Source of the DNA: CAWKKW01 sp963850345
GTDB taxonomy: Bacteria > Acidobacteriota > Terriglobia > Terriglobales > Acidobacteriaceae
Direction of reading: 5' to 3'
Assembly: GCA_963850345.1 (NCBI GenBank)
Contig: CAWKKW010000009.1
Span: 660,570 to 724,569 of the forward strand
DNA length: 64,000 bases
The translations under genes and the position numbers were made by a program. Below the pieces are notes generated by a model. The model did not search any database. It was not told the DNA's origin and was given only the letters and a program-made list of their open reading frames with translations. Numbering within the stretch: position 1 is the stretch's first letter; every line of letters begins with the position of its first letter. Below are positions 24,961 through 33,915 of the stretch, piece after piece.

Positions 24961-26045
24961 TTCACACTGGCCTTCCGCCTCGAGCAAAGAGCCACTACAT
25001 CTTCGAACTCGATGGCACGATGGGTGGCGGTATGTTGCGAAAGAATGCGCTCTCTGGCTCTGCGTCCGAGCTTCAATCGTTCAGAGTCGTGCGTGTTGAG
25101 TAAGATATCTTTGACTTCATCGGCATCTGTTGGCAGCAGTATCTCTTCGTCAGGCGTTAAAAGCTCCTCCAGCCCAGCCCACCAATCCGACAAAATTGCG
25201 GTGCCGCAAGCCGACGCCTCGAAGAGGCGTACAGATGGGGAATACCCGGCGTCCACCATGTCCTTGCGAGTTAAATTCAGGGTGAAACGCGAAGACGAGT
25301 AGAACGATGGATGCTCTGGCGGTGAAATGTGAATGATGCGGTCCACGTTGTTCTGCCAGACTATGTCTTTCGGATATTGTGGGCCGGCGACCAGGAAGCG
25401 CTGTTCCGGCAGCAGCGCCGCCGTTTGGTCGAGCAAGTTCATGAGCTTTTCCTGACGATCCGCAGCGAATGTGCCGAGATAGCTCAACGTGCTGCTGTAC
25501 TCCGAACGAACTCCGGTCGGCCGATACAAGTCCGGGTCCACTGAACAATAAAACGGAACAGCATGTGGACTATGAAACGTGTCTTCCAGCTCCCGCAAAG
25601 CAGGTCCGCCTGTAAAACTCAGATACGCGGCATAGTGGGGAATCAAAGAAGCAGCTAAGTAATCCGTACCGCCTTCTTCCCTCAACTTACTCATGGTGAT
25701 TGGCGTATCGATGTCGTAAAACAGCACCGGCCCAAAACCTGCACTGAGTAGAGCTTGTGTCGCAGCAATCGCATCAGGGAAGTAGGAGCCGACAACGATG
25801 GCGTCCGCATCCTTGCTTATCTTGATCAATTCTGATTGGGAGGAGTTCCAATCTTCAAAAAGGTAAACCGTGCAAAACTCCGGATCGGGCAGATCGCGAT
25901 TGCTCCGGTACCACTCAACATCCTTTTCAACAAAATGGATCTGGTGCCCTCGTGATCTGAGCGCCTTGCCGAGGGAACGGTAGGTCGTGGCGTGGCCATT
26001 GCCCCAGGACGACGTAATCGTCAGGCCATAAATGACGATCTTCAT
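24882..26045 (-). CDS. CgeB-like glycosyltransferase, copy 1
   Basis: 387 residues. GT-B fold with an N-terminal I-Y-G-L-T-I-T-S-S-W-G-N-G-H-A-T-T-Y-R. The C-terminal Glyco_trans_1_2 domain (about 250-340) has S-V-R-L-F-E-A-S-A-C-G-T-A-I-L-S-D-W-W-A-G-L-E and L-T-P-D-E-E-I-L-L. That is the donor-binding E-x7-E pattern of the CgeB spore-maturation type. The start overlaps the stop of the next CgeB-like gene upstream by four bases (ATGA). Last gene of the minus operon; its tail overlaps the HAD gene on the other strand. Confidence 0.85.
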   Translation of the reverse strand: MKIVIYGLTITSSWGNGHATTYRSLGKALRSRGHQIHFVEKDVEWYRSNRDLPDPEFCTVYLFEDWNSSQSELIKISKDADAIVVGSYFPDAIAATQALLSAGFGPVLFYDIDTPITMSKLREEGGTDYLAASLIPHYAAYLSFTGGPALRELEDTFHSPHAVPFYCSVDPDLYRPTGVRSEYSSTLSYLGTFAADRQEKLMNLLDQTAALLPEQRFLVAGPQYPKDIVWQNNVDRIIHISPPEHPSFYSSSRFTLNLTRKDMVDAGYSPSVRLFEASACGTAILSDWWAGLEELLTPDEEILLPTDADEVKDILLNTHDSERLKLGRRARERILSQHTATHRAIEFEDVVALCSRRKASVNHDSLSRSSSELRQRSGFEPVSVSKE

Positions 26046-27166
26046 GCGGGCTCTTCTGCCATGTTGATGCGAACGGAATCTGCAGGCGAAGACGCGGTCT
26101 TACGCCCGATGCATTCGATCAATGCTTCTTCTATCTCCCTCGCTCGAGCCGCATACGTATGGTCTCGGAGAGCGCGACGAAGAAACGCGTCGCCAATTGT
26201 TCGCCGTGCAACGCTATCCAGACGGGAAGCCGCGTCCACAACGTCTTGTGCACTTCGGATGACTAAGATCTCCTTCCCGGGCTCAAAGCATTCGTTGATG
26301 CCAGGCCAATCATCACAGAGCAGACAAGCCCCCGCGCCGGCTGCTTCAAACACACGCGTCGGAGGTGAAAATCCGCAATCCGCCATCGACGAACGATTGA
26401 TGTTCATGACCATACCGGCAGAACTGTTGACAGTGTTGTGGTCGGCGGTCGGCACATGTCCGATCCACCGGACGTTGGAGGGCAGCGACTTGCCGCCCCA
26501 ACCTTCTCCACCAAGGATGAACTGCCTGTCAGGGGCAAGTTCGGCGGCACAGAGGAAGAGTTGCTCAACGCGGGCCTCTCGGTCGGGCAACCTGTTGCCG
26601 ACAAAACAAACGTCGCAGTAGAAACGAGGATCGGGCGACACCGGATGATGGGTGTCAGGGTCGAGGCCGTTATAGATGCTGTAGTAGGCTCGAGCTCCGA
26701 GTTCGCCGTATTCCCGCTCGATGACCGGACCACCGCCATAGGTGAATACGGCGTCATAGCATGGGATCGCAGAGGCAAACGGATCTCGCTGGTCCCTGCG
26801 AATTCGACCGATGGTTGCGGGTGCATCAACATCCCAGAACAGCACAACACTGTTCGGCGTACATTCCAGAACTCTCTGCTCGAGTAATTCGTCGTCGGCT
26901 CCTATTCCACTGTGCTTGATGACGACATCAGCATCGGCGGCGACGCGTAGCAGAGAGTCGATATCTTCGCCGGGCCTGTACACAATGGATTGGACATAAG
27001 AGAAATCGCCGTCATCCCGATGCTCTTGTCTGCCATACGCATCGGGCTCGGCAAAGACGATCTGATGACTTCGGGCAGCGAGATACTTGTAGCAGCCACG
27101 GTAGTAAGTAGCCGCACCATTCCAATAAGAAGAGGTAATACTGGACCCGAATACAAAGAGTTTCAT
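26042..27166 (-). CDS. CgeB-like glycosyltransferase, copy 2
   Basis: 374 residues. N-terminus F-G-S-S-I-T-S-S-Y-W-N-G-A-A-T-Y-Y-R-G, C-terminal domain with P-T-R-V-F-E-A-A-G-A-G-A-C-L-L-C-D-D-W-P-G-I-N-E-C-F. Clearly a paralogue of the gene downstream, but diverged along its length, so an old duplication with separate acceptor or linkage specificity. Overlaps by four bases at both ends (with 24882-26045 and 27163-28278). Confidence 0.85.
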   Translation of the reverse strand: MKLFVFGSSITSSYWNGAATYYRGCYKYLAARSHQIVFAEPDAYGRQEHRDDGDFSYVQSIVYRPGEDIDSLLRVAADADVVIKHSGIGADDELLEQRVLECTPNSVVLFWDVDAPATIGRIRRDQRDPFASAIPCYDAVFTYGGGPVIEREYGELGARAYYSIYNGLDPDTHHPVSPDPRFYCDVCFVGNRLPDREARVEQLFLCAAELAPDRQFILGGEGWGGKSLPSNVRWIGHVPTADHNTVNSSAGMVMNINRSSMADCGFSPPTRVFEAAGAGACLLCDDWPGINECFEPGKEILVIRSAQDVVDAASRLDSVARRTIGDAFLRRALRDHTYAARAREIEEALIECIGRKTASSPADSVRINMAEEPA

Positions 27167-28278
27167 CGCAGCAAGTCCTCGCAGATATAGGTGAGCTGCT
27201 CTGCACGATGGCGACAGGTATGCTTGGCAAGCACGGTTTCGAGGCCGCGGAGTGCCTGGGCTTCGGCTTGCTTGGGATGTTCTAAAAGGAACTGCATCGC
27301 GTTCTTCATCTCACTTGTGTTGTTCACCGACCGAAAGTCGTCCTCGCGGAATAACTCCTCAGAATCATTCCAAGGCGCGGAGATAAGTGGAATACCGCAA
27401 GCTAAAGCCTCAAAAACCCGGATCGTGGGAATGCCGTCCATCACGGAGGAATATTGCTGCCTGGGAATATGCACTGTGAGTCGCGAAGATCCATACACCG
27501 CTGGGGCTTCAAGGTTGGGAAGATAGCCACCGTAGTTGACCCTCGCCTGTCGCAGGGCATCAAGGCCTTGAGGCGGATAGCGAACTCCGTAGATGGTGAA
27601 AGCATATTGCGTCAATTGTTTGGCTAGACGCAGGAGGAACTCGCATAATTCAGCCGATCGTTCGCCGTCGCCCCAGTTGCCAACCCATACTACGTCGCTC
27701 GTCTTCTTCATCTTTGGAAGCGGATGGAAGACGCTCGTATCCGCGGCTTCATGGAGTGTCCAGACCTGCTTTATGTCAAAGCGATCAAGGTAGAGTTGAC
27801 GCAATGCCTCGCCGAAGGCCAGAACTCCGTCAAACTTGTCGAGGCCGTATTGTTGCACCTGTTCCGGCGCGGAGGAAGCCCGGTGATGGGTATCGTGAAA
27901 GAGCAGTCGAAACCCTAACTCCTCCCGGACCAGAAGAAGACACTGTGCAAGTTGCGGAGGATTCCATTCATGAAGGATAACTACCTCGGTGTCGCGCAAA
28001 ACCTGACGCCAATAAGCAGAGCTTGTCTGTTGCGCTTTGGGGTAGTCGGTGATCGACAAATCCGGGTAGATCGTTTCGAACTGCTGGAGCGACCGCTCTC
28101 CAAAGGGTTCGGTCCGAAGATTTGTAACTGACCATTCGTCCGCAGGCTCAAAGATTCCAACCTGGTGCCCCAGTTCCTGCATACTTCGCAGTAGTCCTCG
28201 CAGGAAGTGAGCATTGCCATTGTTCCAGTCTGACCGGATCGAATGCGCCAGATAGGCGATCTGTAACTTACGAGACAT
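27163..28278 (-). CDS. CgeB-like glycosyltransferase, copy 3
   Basis: 371 residues. N-terminus L-A-H-S-I-R-S-D-W-N-N-G-N-A-H-F-L-R-G and C-terminal I-P-T-I-R-V-F-E-A-L-A-C-G-I-P-L-I-S-A-P-W-N-D-S-E-E-L-F. Third member of the same family in a row. H-E-W-N-P-P-Q-L and H-D-T-H-H-R in the middle are not present in the other two. Overlaps its operon neighbours at both ends (4 and 11 bases). Confidence 0.83.
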   Translation of the reverse strand: MSRKLQIAYLAHSIRSDWNNGNAHFLRGLLRSMQELGHQVGIFEPADEWSVTNLRTEPFGERSLQQFETIYPDLSITDYPKAQQTSSAYWRQVLRDTEVVILHEWNPPQLAQCLLLVREELGFRLLFHDTHHRASSAPEQVQQYGLDKFDGVLAFGEALRQLYLDRFDIKQVWTLHEAADTSVFHPLPKMKKTSDVVWVGNWGDGERSAELCEFLLRLAKQLTQYAFTIYGVRYPPQGLDALRQARVNYGGYLPNLEAPAVYGSSRLTVHIPRQQYSSVMDGIPTIRVFEALACGIPLISAPWNDSEELFREDDFRSVNNTSEMKNAMQFLLEHPKQAEAQALRGLETVLAKHTCRHRAEQLTYICEDLLR

Positions 28279-29374
28279 GAACGGGCGCCTCTGTCCGAAT
28301 TGTGGCGGAACGAAATACGTCTAAATAGGCATTCACCATTCGGTCCGCCGAAAGATGTCGCGCCCTCTGATGCGAACGCTTCTGTGCATCGGCCAGCAGC
28401 TGAGAGTCTTGAGACAATGACTCGAGCACTCGCGTAAGCGAGGCAGCATCGTCAAAATAGAGAGCCGCGTTGCTCCAGACTTCGCGGAGTGACGGAATAT
28501 CATTCGCTACAACTGCGCAGCCGCAGAGGGCAGCTTCAAGCGGAGCCAGGCCGAATGGCTCGTAGATCGAAGTGCAAAGATAGATCGCTGAACGATGAAA
28601 TAGCGCCAGCAATTCATCGACTCCCATCGCGCCTAGGAGAACTGCGCCGCCCAGCGAATCCGAAAACTGTGACCGCTCGTAGGAGGTCTCTCCGGCAACG
28701 AGGATCGGAATCGGCGATTGCACGTCTTGAAGGATACGAAGATTCTTTGCCTCGTCCCACAATCGGCCGGCGGTCACTGCCTGCAGCGTACGATCGGTGG
28801 AATTAACTTCTAGTTTGACGGACCGACCATTGGGAATAACGAGGCACTCACCGGGATTTCGGAAGTTTTCCTGTAACGCCGAAAGCATCCAACGCGTCGG
28901 CGCGATCACGGCGTCCGCACCTTGTACCCCTGTACTGACCAGAGCCTTGTATCGCTCAAGCCACGGAGATTCATCTAGCTCTAGTCCGCGACACGCCTTA
29001 GCCCAGCTTAATACGTCGCTGTGAGCCACAACTATCTTCGTGTAGGGCACGTCGAGGGCCCCAAAGCAATACTGGCTGCTGAGGAGAAGGTCTGGTTGAA
29101 ATGCCTCGGAGACGCGGCTCAGACCTCTCGACCCATCGCGAAACGCATCCCGATTTTCCTGCATCCACTCCAAAGGCACATCGAAGGAGTGGAAAGTAAA
29201 ATTACTTCTCCATCGGAGCGCTACCTGATCAGACCACGACTGTTGGGCAAGAGAGGGAAGGCGGCCAAAGCTGACGAGTGCGACCTCACACCCGCGGTCT
29301 AACAGACCGCAGACCATCTCCTGCGTATAGGTCCATACGCCGCCTACGGTATCTGTTGTTACTAGTACACGCAT
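28268..29374 (-). CDS. Family 4 glycosyltransferase
   Basis: 368 residues. GT4 layout: V-T-T-D-T-V-G-G-V-W-T-Y-T-Q-E-M-V at the N-terminus, a donor site with A-G-R-L-W-D-E-A-K-N, and the E-x7-E element Y-E-P-F-G-L-A-P-L-E-A-A-L-C-G-C-A-V-V-A. Retaining transferase using a nucleotide sugar, cytosolic face. It starts 13 bases before the end of the radical SAM gene. Confidence 0.88.
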   Translation of the reverse strand: MRVLVTTDTVGGVWTYTQEMVCGLLDRGCEVALVSFGRLPSLAQQSWSDQVALRWRSNFTFHSFDVPLEWMQENRDAFRDGSRGLSRVSEAFQPDLLLSSQYCFGALDVPYTKIVVAHSDVLSWAKACRGLELDESPWLERYKALVSTGVQGADAVIAPTRWMLSALQENFRNPGECLVIPNGRSVKLEVNSTDRTLQAVTAGRLWDEAKNLRILQDVQSPIPILVAGETSYERSQFSDSLGGAVLLGAMGVDELLALFHRSAIYLCTSIYEPFGLAPLEAALCGCAVVANDIPSLREVWSNAALYFDDAASLTRVLESLSQDSQLLADAQKRSHQRARHLSADRMVNAYLDVFRSATIRTEAPVHVS

Positions 29375-30686
29375 TCCAGGTCCCTATTCTCCAATTGGGC
29401 AAGCGAAAGGGGATGCTGATCTTGGATATCGCTAAATCCGCGCTCCGCAAATAACTGCAGATAGAAATCGTGCGCACGTTCCCATGCGAGGTCGTCTGGC
29501 TGCGATCCAAACGTCTCCACATACTGGGGACTGCCGGGGAATGGGAACATCGGTACAGGCTCGCTTACCCAGACTCCCTTGGATTTAAGATGAGCCTGCC
29601 ACTTGGCGACCATGGCTGGGTCGTCCTTGGTCGTCTTGATGAGATTTGCCTGGACCCAGGGAATATGCTTTCGCGCATAGATCAGGAGTTCACTGATGCG
29701 ATCCGTCGAGAGGCGGCAATTTTTGTTCATCTCGTCGCGGCCTTCTTCGGTAATGGATTCGATTCCGCACTCGAACGAGACGCAGTGGGCACGGCCAAGC
29801 AGGTCGAGTGTCTCTTCGTTCCACAAATCGATGCGGCTCTGGAAGCCAATAGAGAGCGGGCGTTTGGCGACTTCCTCCAGCAAGGCCCGAACTTGCTTTC
29901 CTACCCCGAAGATCTCATCGATGAAGTAGATATAGTCCACTCCTCTGCTAATGAGCTGATCTATCTCTGCGATCACTTCGGTGAGGTCGCGTTCGCGAAA
30001 CTTGTTCCGAAAAAGAGTCTTATTGCAGAATGTGCAAGAGTAGGGGCATCCTCGCGCAAACTCCACTTCTGCGCCGAGCTTTAGATGATCCGCGCCATTC
30101 CCGGGAAAGATGTGGTGTTTATGTGAGTGGCGTTCCACAGGGTAGTCGGAATAATCCAGCTGCCGAATCGCTCTGCATGTCGGTTATACCGAGGCCTTGA
30201 CCCATATGGAATACGCCATCGCTATCTCGCCAACAGCAACCGGGGATCATAGGCCGCGCGGTGGTAGCGAGTTGTGGCAAGGTCTGATCGGGCTCGCCGC
30301 GAAGCACGACGTCCGCTCCGGTCTTATCCAGAGTGGCCAGCGGAGTTACCGAGCCATGAGGACCAATGACAACTTTGCAAGACTCTCGATTGAGTGCAGC
30401 AAGCCAACGGGCTAGGCACGCGCAGTTCAGGCTGTGGACACCGCCAGAAGAGGTAGGAAGGAGCGGTGGGGATAACCAGAAAGTCTTCGTCAAAGGTGTG
30501 GAGCCGCGTCGCCACTTCCTCAACCGACAGATTTTCCATCCACGCATCGATTAACAGCACTTCCTGTCCAGTAGCCCGAAGCATCTCGCGAGCAGAGAGT
30601 AATTCGAGCGGAAAATGAGGCTCAGGGCAGCCGAAGTAGGTAGAGCCTTCAAAGCTCCATCGAGGATTTACAAGGGCAAACCTCAT
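29362..30686 (-). CDS. B12-binding-domain radical SAM protein, TIGR04295-like, with two frameshifts
   Basis: Three frames form one protein. Part 1 (from 30686): L-V-N-P-R-W-S-F-E-G-S-T-Y-F-G-C-P-E-P-H-F-P-L-E-L. Part 2 (about 30414 to 30160): V-V-I-G-P-H-G-S-V-T-P-L-A-T-L, G-A-D-V-V-L-R-G-E-P-D, together a B12-binding-like Rossmann domain. Part 3: radical SAM core with C-P-Y-S-C-T-F-C, I-Y-F-I-D-E-I-F-G, and a C-terminal G-S-P-Q-Y. Removing one base near 30414 and one near 30160 gives 440 residues, normal for B12-rSAM proteins. These often methylate or rearrange unreactive carbon centres; the substrate is presumably a sugar intermediate. It overlaps neighbours at both ends. Confidence 0.8.
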
Positions 30687-31780
30687 GCGACCTCCTCTTC
30701 GAATACCTCAGACGAAATCCGCGGTTGATCTTCCTGGGCCGCGATGCTGTTCCGGTTCTGCCGCCAGAAGCCATGAATAGAGGCCAGAATGTCGGAAAGA
30801 CTTCGCGTCGCCAGCCATCCCGTGTCGTGCTCGAAGCGAGCTGTATCCGATATGTAGAGCGGTTGATCTCCGGGACGTACTGCTTTGTACGCGAGCTTGA
30901 GTGGATCTCCTGCTTCTTTCTCTATTGCGCGAAGCAGTTCAACGACAGAGACGGCACGACTCATGCCTCCGCCCAGGTTGTATACCTTGCCCCGCGTGGA
31001 GCTTACCTTGTCGCGCGCCGCCACTATGGCATTGACTAAGTCATGCACGTGGAGCACGTCCCGAACTTGAAAGCCGTCGCCGTATACAGTGATCGGTTGG
31101 CCATTCAAGGCAGAGTAAAGAAAGTGTGCGACCCAACCTTGATCTTCATTTCCAAATTGTCGCGGACCCGCTATGCAGGACATCCGAAACACCACAGTAG
31201 GCAGGTCATAGATGCGTGCATAGTCGCGCACGTATTGGTCGGCAGCGCCTTTGGAACATCCGTAGGGCGAGTGAAAATCAAGGCATTCTTCTTCAGAGAC
31301 CCCGCAGAAGCTAGCATCTCTCGCGCGATACCGCGTGCCCTCAACCGCAACCGGTACGGAGCTCAACGAGCCATAGACCTTGTTTGTGGAGGTAAAGAGC
31401 AGGAACGGACGTTGACCCGAACGACGTGCGGCTTCCAGCACGTGGAAGGTGCCCAGCGCGTTGACATGAAAGTCCTCAGACGGGTGTTCAAGCGATGTAG
31501 TGACGGCTACCTGTGCCGCGAGATGGTAGATCTCTGAGACGTTTTCCGCGGCCTCTCGTACCGCATGTTCATCCCGAACGTCCCCTTGAATTACCTCCAG
31601 CCTGTTGCTGCCCGGGAGAGACCGAAGCCACCTTACATTGTGCAGAACGCCACGCCGCGACAGGTTATCAAACACCTTGACGTGCGTGTCTGGCTGCGCG
31701 AGCAGCCGTTCGACAAGATTCGATCCGATAAAACCCGCCCCGCCAGTGACGAGGACTTTCCGAGCTCTGCCGTTTTTCAT
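30683..31780 (-). CDS. NAD-dependent sugar epimerase/dehydratase, CDP-tyvelose/paratose 2-epimerase-like
   Basis: 365 residues, extended SDR. Nucleotide loop T-G-G-A-G-F-I-G-S-N, D-V-R-D for adenine, T-S-T-N-K-V-Y-G for the catalytic Ser/Thr region, and Y-G-C-S-K for Tyr/Lys. The T-N-K-V-Y-G form and the insert after it (E-G-T-R-Y, E-E-C-L-D-F-H-S-P) match CDP-tyvelose 2-epimerases (RfbE type). It probably makes or remodels a nucleotide sugar for the cluster's transferases. Stop overlaps the radical SAM start by four bases. Confidence 0.85.
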   Translation of the reverse strand: MKNGRARKVLVTGGAGFIGSNLVERLLAQPDTHVKVFDNLSRRGVLHNVRWLRSLPGSNRLEVIQGDVRDEHAVREAAENVSEIYHLAAQVAVTTSLEHPSEDFHVNALGTFHVLEAARRSGQRPFLLFTSTNKVYGSLSSVPVAVEGTRYRARDASFCGVSEEECLDFHSPYGCSKGAADQYVRDYARIYDLPTVVFRMSCIAGPRQFGNEDQGWVAHFLYSALNGQPITVYGDGFQVRDVLHVHDLVNAIVAARDKVSSTRGKVYNLGGGMSRAVSVVELLRAIEKEAGDPLKLAYKAVRPGDQPLYISDTARFEHDTGWLATRSLSDILASIHGFWRQNRNSIAAQEDQPRISSEVFEEEVA

Positions 31781-31864
31781 TGCCCCATGATCCTTTCTCG
31801 TGCAGACTCTTTGGCCGTTGCACGCGTGCTCGCGCTCGATTGGCCCGTGGTGGTCATGCCTGTA

Positions 31865-32986
31865 CTAAGCTGTGAGGCCATATGCACTCAACTCTTTCAG
31901 CATGGTCTCTGCCTTGTCTTCTGCTTCTTGTTCCGCCAGCCACTCTGCCAGTTCGCGGAATCCTTCTTCGTGTGTGACTTGCGGAGTGTAACCGAGCAAG
32001 TTACGTGCCTTTGTCAGGTCTGCGTAGCAATGCCGGATATCTCCGGCACGATACTTATGCGTGATGACTGGCTTGATCTGCTTGCCGAGTGCCCGCGCGA
32101 GGATCTCTGCGACCTGCCGAATGCTGATCGCCTTGCCACAACCAATGTTGATGACCTCTCCGTTCGATTCGGGTCGGTTCATGGCAAGAATGTTGGCACG
32201 CACAATGTCGTGTACACTCACGAAGTCCCTCATCTGCTCGCCATCTTCAAAGACCAGCGGCGCCTGCTGATTCAGGAGCCTTGATGCGAAGATCGCGGCA
32301 ACACCCGTATATGGGTTCGAGAGCGCCTGGCGCGTCCCATAGATATTGAAGAAACGAAGAGCCGTTACAGGAATTCCGTAGGTCCTGCCATAGATCAGGC
32401 AGAGGTCCTCCTGATCTCGTTTGGCGAGAGCATAGACTGAGTTGATCTCCGAAGGCTTCGATTCGTTCGTAGGCACTGGCGCCAACAGTCCGTCGCAGTG
32501 CACACAGTGCAGATCCCATTGTCCGGCTTTCAGCTGAGCTACCGGTCGAACTGGGGGCGCTGCATCCTGCCCACAGGAGGAACATTTGTAGCGACCCTCG
32601 CCATAGATCGACATTGAGGACGCGACGATCAGTTTCTCCGGCGTGTACTTTGCATCGAGCATCGCTTGCAGGAGTTCGGCTGTGCCTTGGGTATTCACGC
32701 TCATATATCGGCTGATCTCGTACATGGACTGGCCAACGCCGACCACGGCGGCGAAGTGGTAGACGACGTCGACACCGGCTAGCACTTCACGCAACCGGTT
32801 CGGATCGCGAACGTCACCTTTAAGCAGTTCTACGTCGGCCGAAAGATAATCCGGTCTGCCTGCCTTATGAACCTGAGGGTTGAGGTCGTCAAGAATGCGC
32901 ACTCGATGTCCCGCCGCCAACAATCCATCTGCGAGATGAGATCCAACAAACCCTGCCCCGCCGGTAATCAGTATCTGTTTGCTCAT
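31865..32986 (-). CDS. NAD-dependent sugar epimerase/dehydratase with an inserted zinc-ribbon-like Cys4 loop
   Basis: 373 residues, extended SDR: T-G-G-A-G-F-V-G-S-H, S-S-M-S-I-Y-G for catalytic Ser and Y185-A-L-A-K189 for Tyr/Lys. Between them is an insert of about 45 residues with C135-x2-C138 and C161-x2-C164, which looks like a zinc knuckle. Similar inserts occur in a subset of dTDP/UDP-sugar epimerases; its role is not established. It starts four bases inside the GH39-like gene's end. An 84-base gap before the next epimerase is the largest in the minus operon. Confidence 0.85.
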   Translation of the reverse strand: MSKQILITGGAGFVGSHLADGLLAAGHRVRILDDLNPQVHKAGRPDYLSADVELLKGDVRDPNRLREVLAGVDVVYHFAAVVGVGQSMYEISRYMSVNTQGTAELLQAMLDAKYTPEKLIVASSMSIYGEGRYKCSSCGQDAAPPVRPVAQLKAGQWDLHCVHCDGLLAPVPTNESKPSEINSVYALAKRDQEDLCLIYGRTYGIPVTALRFFNIYGTRQALSNPYTGVAAIFASRLLNQQAPLVFEDGEQMRDFVSVHDIVRANILAMNRPESNGEVINIGCGKAISIRQVAEILARALGKQIKPVITHKYRAGDIRHCYADLTKARNLLGYTPQVTHEEGFRELAEWLAEQEAEDKAETMLKELSAYGLTA

Positions 32987-33915
32987 TGTCTGGCGAACCC
33001 CTTGTCATGACGTGTGAGAGTACTTGCAAGCCTGGGAGCGTATCGATCCACGGCCCACGCAGCAAACTCTGCAAATTGTCGATTGTCTTTCGGCGGGCTG
33101 GTGTGGTGTTCCTCGATGCCCAGGTGTGCCGGCGTGAAGCATAGAGTCAGAGCCACTTGGAACGGCTCAAGCGCTTCCATTTGTCGATCAAACCACTCGG
33201 TAGCGTTGGGCCGATACGAGTCCGCCCAACTCAGCCCGGTGCGCAGATACCGCACGCCGTTCGCTTTCATCCAAGCCACAGCGTCGTCGAGCCGGGGATC
33301 TTCAAAGTGGAACCACTGGCAAAATCCCACACTGCCGTCCGTGGGGAAATGTTTCACGGCCAGCTTTGGCGTGCCATCATCCTTGAGCAGGCCAAGATAG
33401 TAGTGGCGATAGTAGGAGGAGCCTTCCGCCTCCTTGTGGCGAGTCTCCGCCGGCCATGTCGGAGGCAGGTCAAAGAGGCTGTACCAGTGGATGCGATCCG
33501 TGTGGTTCTTTATCAGTTGCAGGGTGCGATCCAAACCAAAGGCCTGGACCTCTTCCGCTCCAAACGAGGAGGCGCCCACTTCAGTGACCCACACCGGTCT
33601 GCCAGATACCTGTTCGGCCTCCGCAATGCGAGCAGGCCATTCGTCTATGTGCCAATGGTTCCAGTCAAGAGGAAAGCCATGCACACCGACGATATCGACA
33701 GACTCCATCACGCCGCGTGAGGCGAGGAGCCGAAGGAAGTCGCAATCGCAAGAAGAGACGCCGCCTAGAACGATAGGAAGGTCCGGATTGACGTTCCGAA
33801 TGGAGGTAGAGGCTTGAACGATCATCTCTCCAAATCGCATCCATCCCGGGTCGAGGTAAAAGTTCCAATGGGAGAGATTGTTTGGCTCGTTCCAGAGCAC
33901 CACCGCTTCAATCAT
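32983..33915 (-). CDS. GH39/clan-A beta-xylosidase-like protein of the glycan cluster
   Basis: 310 residues. Clan GH-A TIM-barrel marks: L-W-N-E-P-N-N-L near residue 7 (acid/base Glu) and V-W-V-T-E-V-G-A-S-S with the second Glu near 112. The second half (Q-W-F-H-F-E-D-P-R-L-D-D-A, L-R-T-G-L-S-W-A-D-S) looks like an added domain. No signal peptide, and the usual first beta-strands of a GH39 are absent, so it is a special intracellular form conserved with these clusters rather than a standard xylosidase. First gene of the minus operon. ATG 33915 has AAAGG seven bases upstream. Confidence 0.75.
   Translation of the reverse strand: MIEAVVLWNEPNNLSHWNFYLDPGWMRFGEMIVQASTSIRNVNPDLPIVLGGVSSCDCDFLRLLASRGVMESVDIVGVHGFPLDWNHWHIDEWPARIAEAEQVSGRPVWVTEVGASSFGAEEVQAFGLDRTLQLIKNHTDRIHWYSLFDLPPTWPAETRHKEAEGSSYYRHYYLGLLKDDGTPKLAVKHFPTDGSVGFCQWFHFEDPRLDDAVAWMKANGVRYLRTGLSWADSYRPNATEWFDRQMEALEPFQVALTLCFTPAHLGIEEHHTSPPKDNRQFAEFAAWAVDRYAPRLASTLTRHDKGFARQ

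Noticed and set aside
31565..32284. 239-codon ORF on the plus strand
   Set aside because: Lies opposite two well-supported epimerase genes; no recognisable domain, typical antisense shadow in GC-rich DNA.
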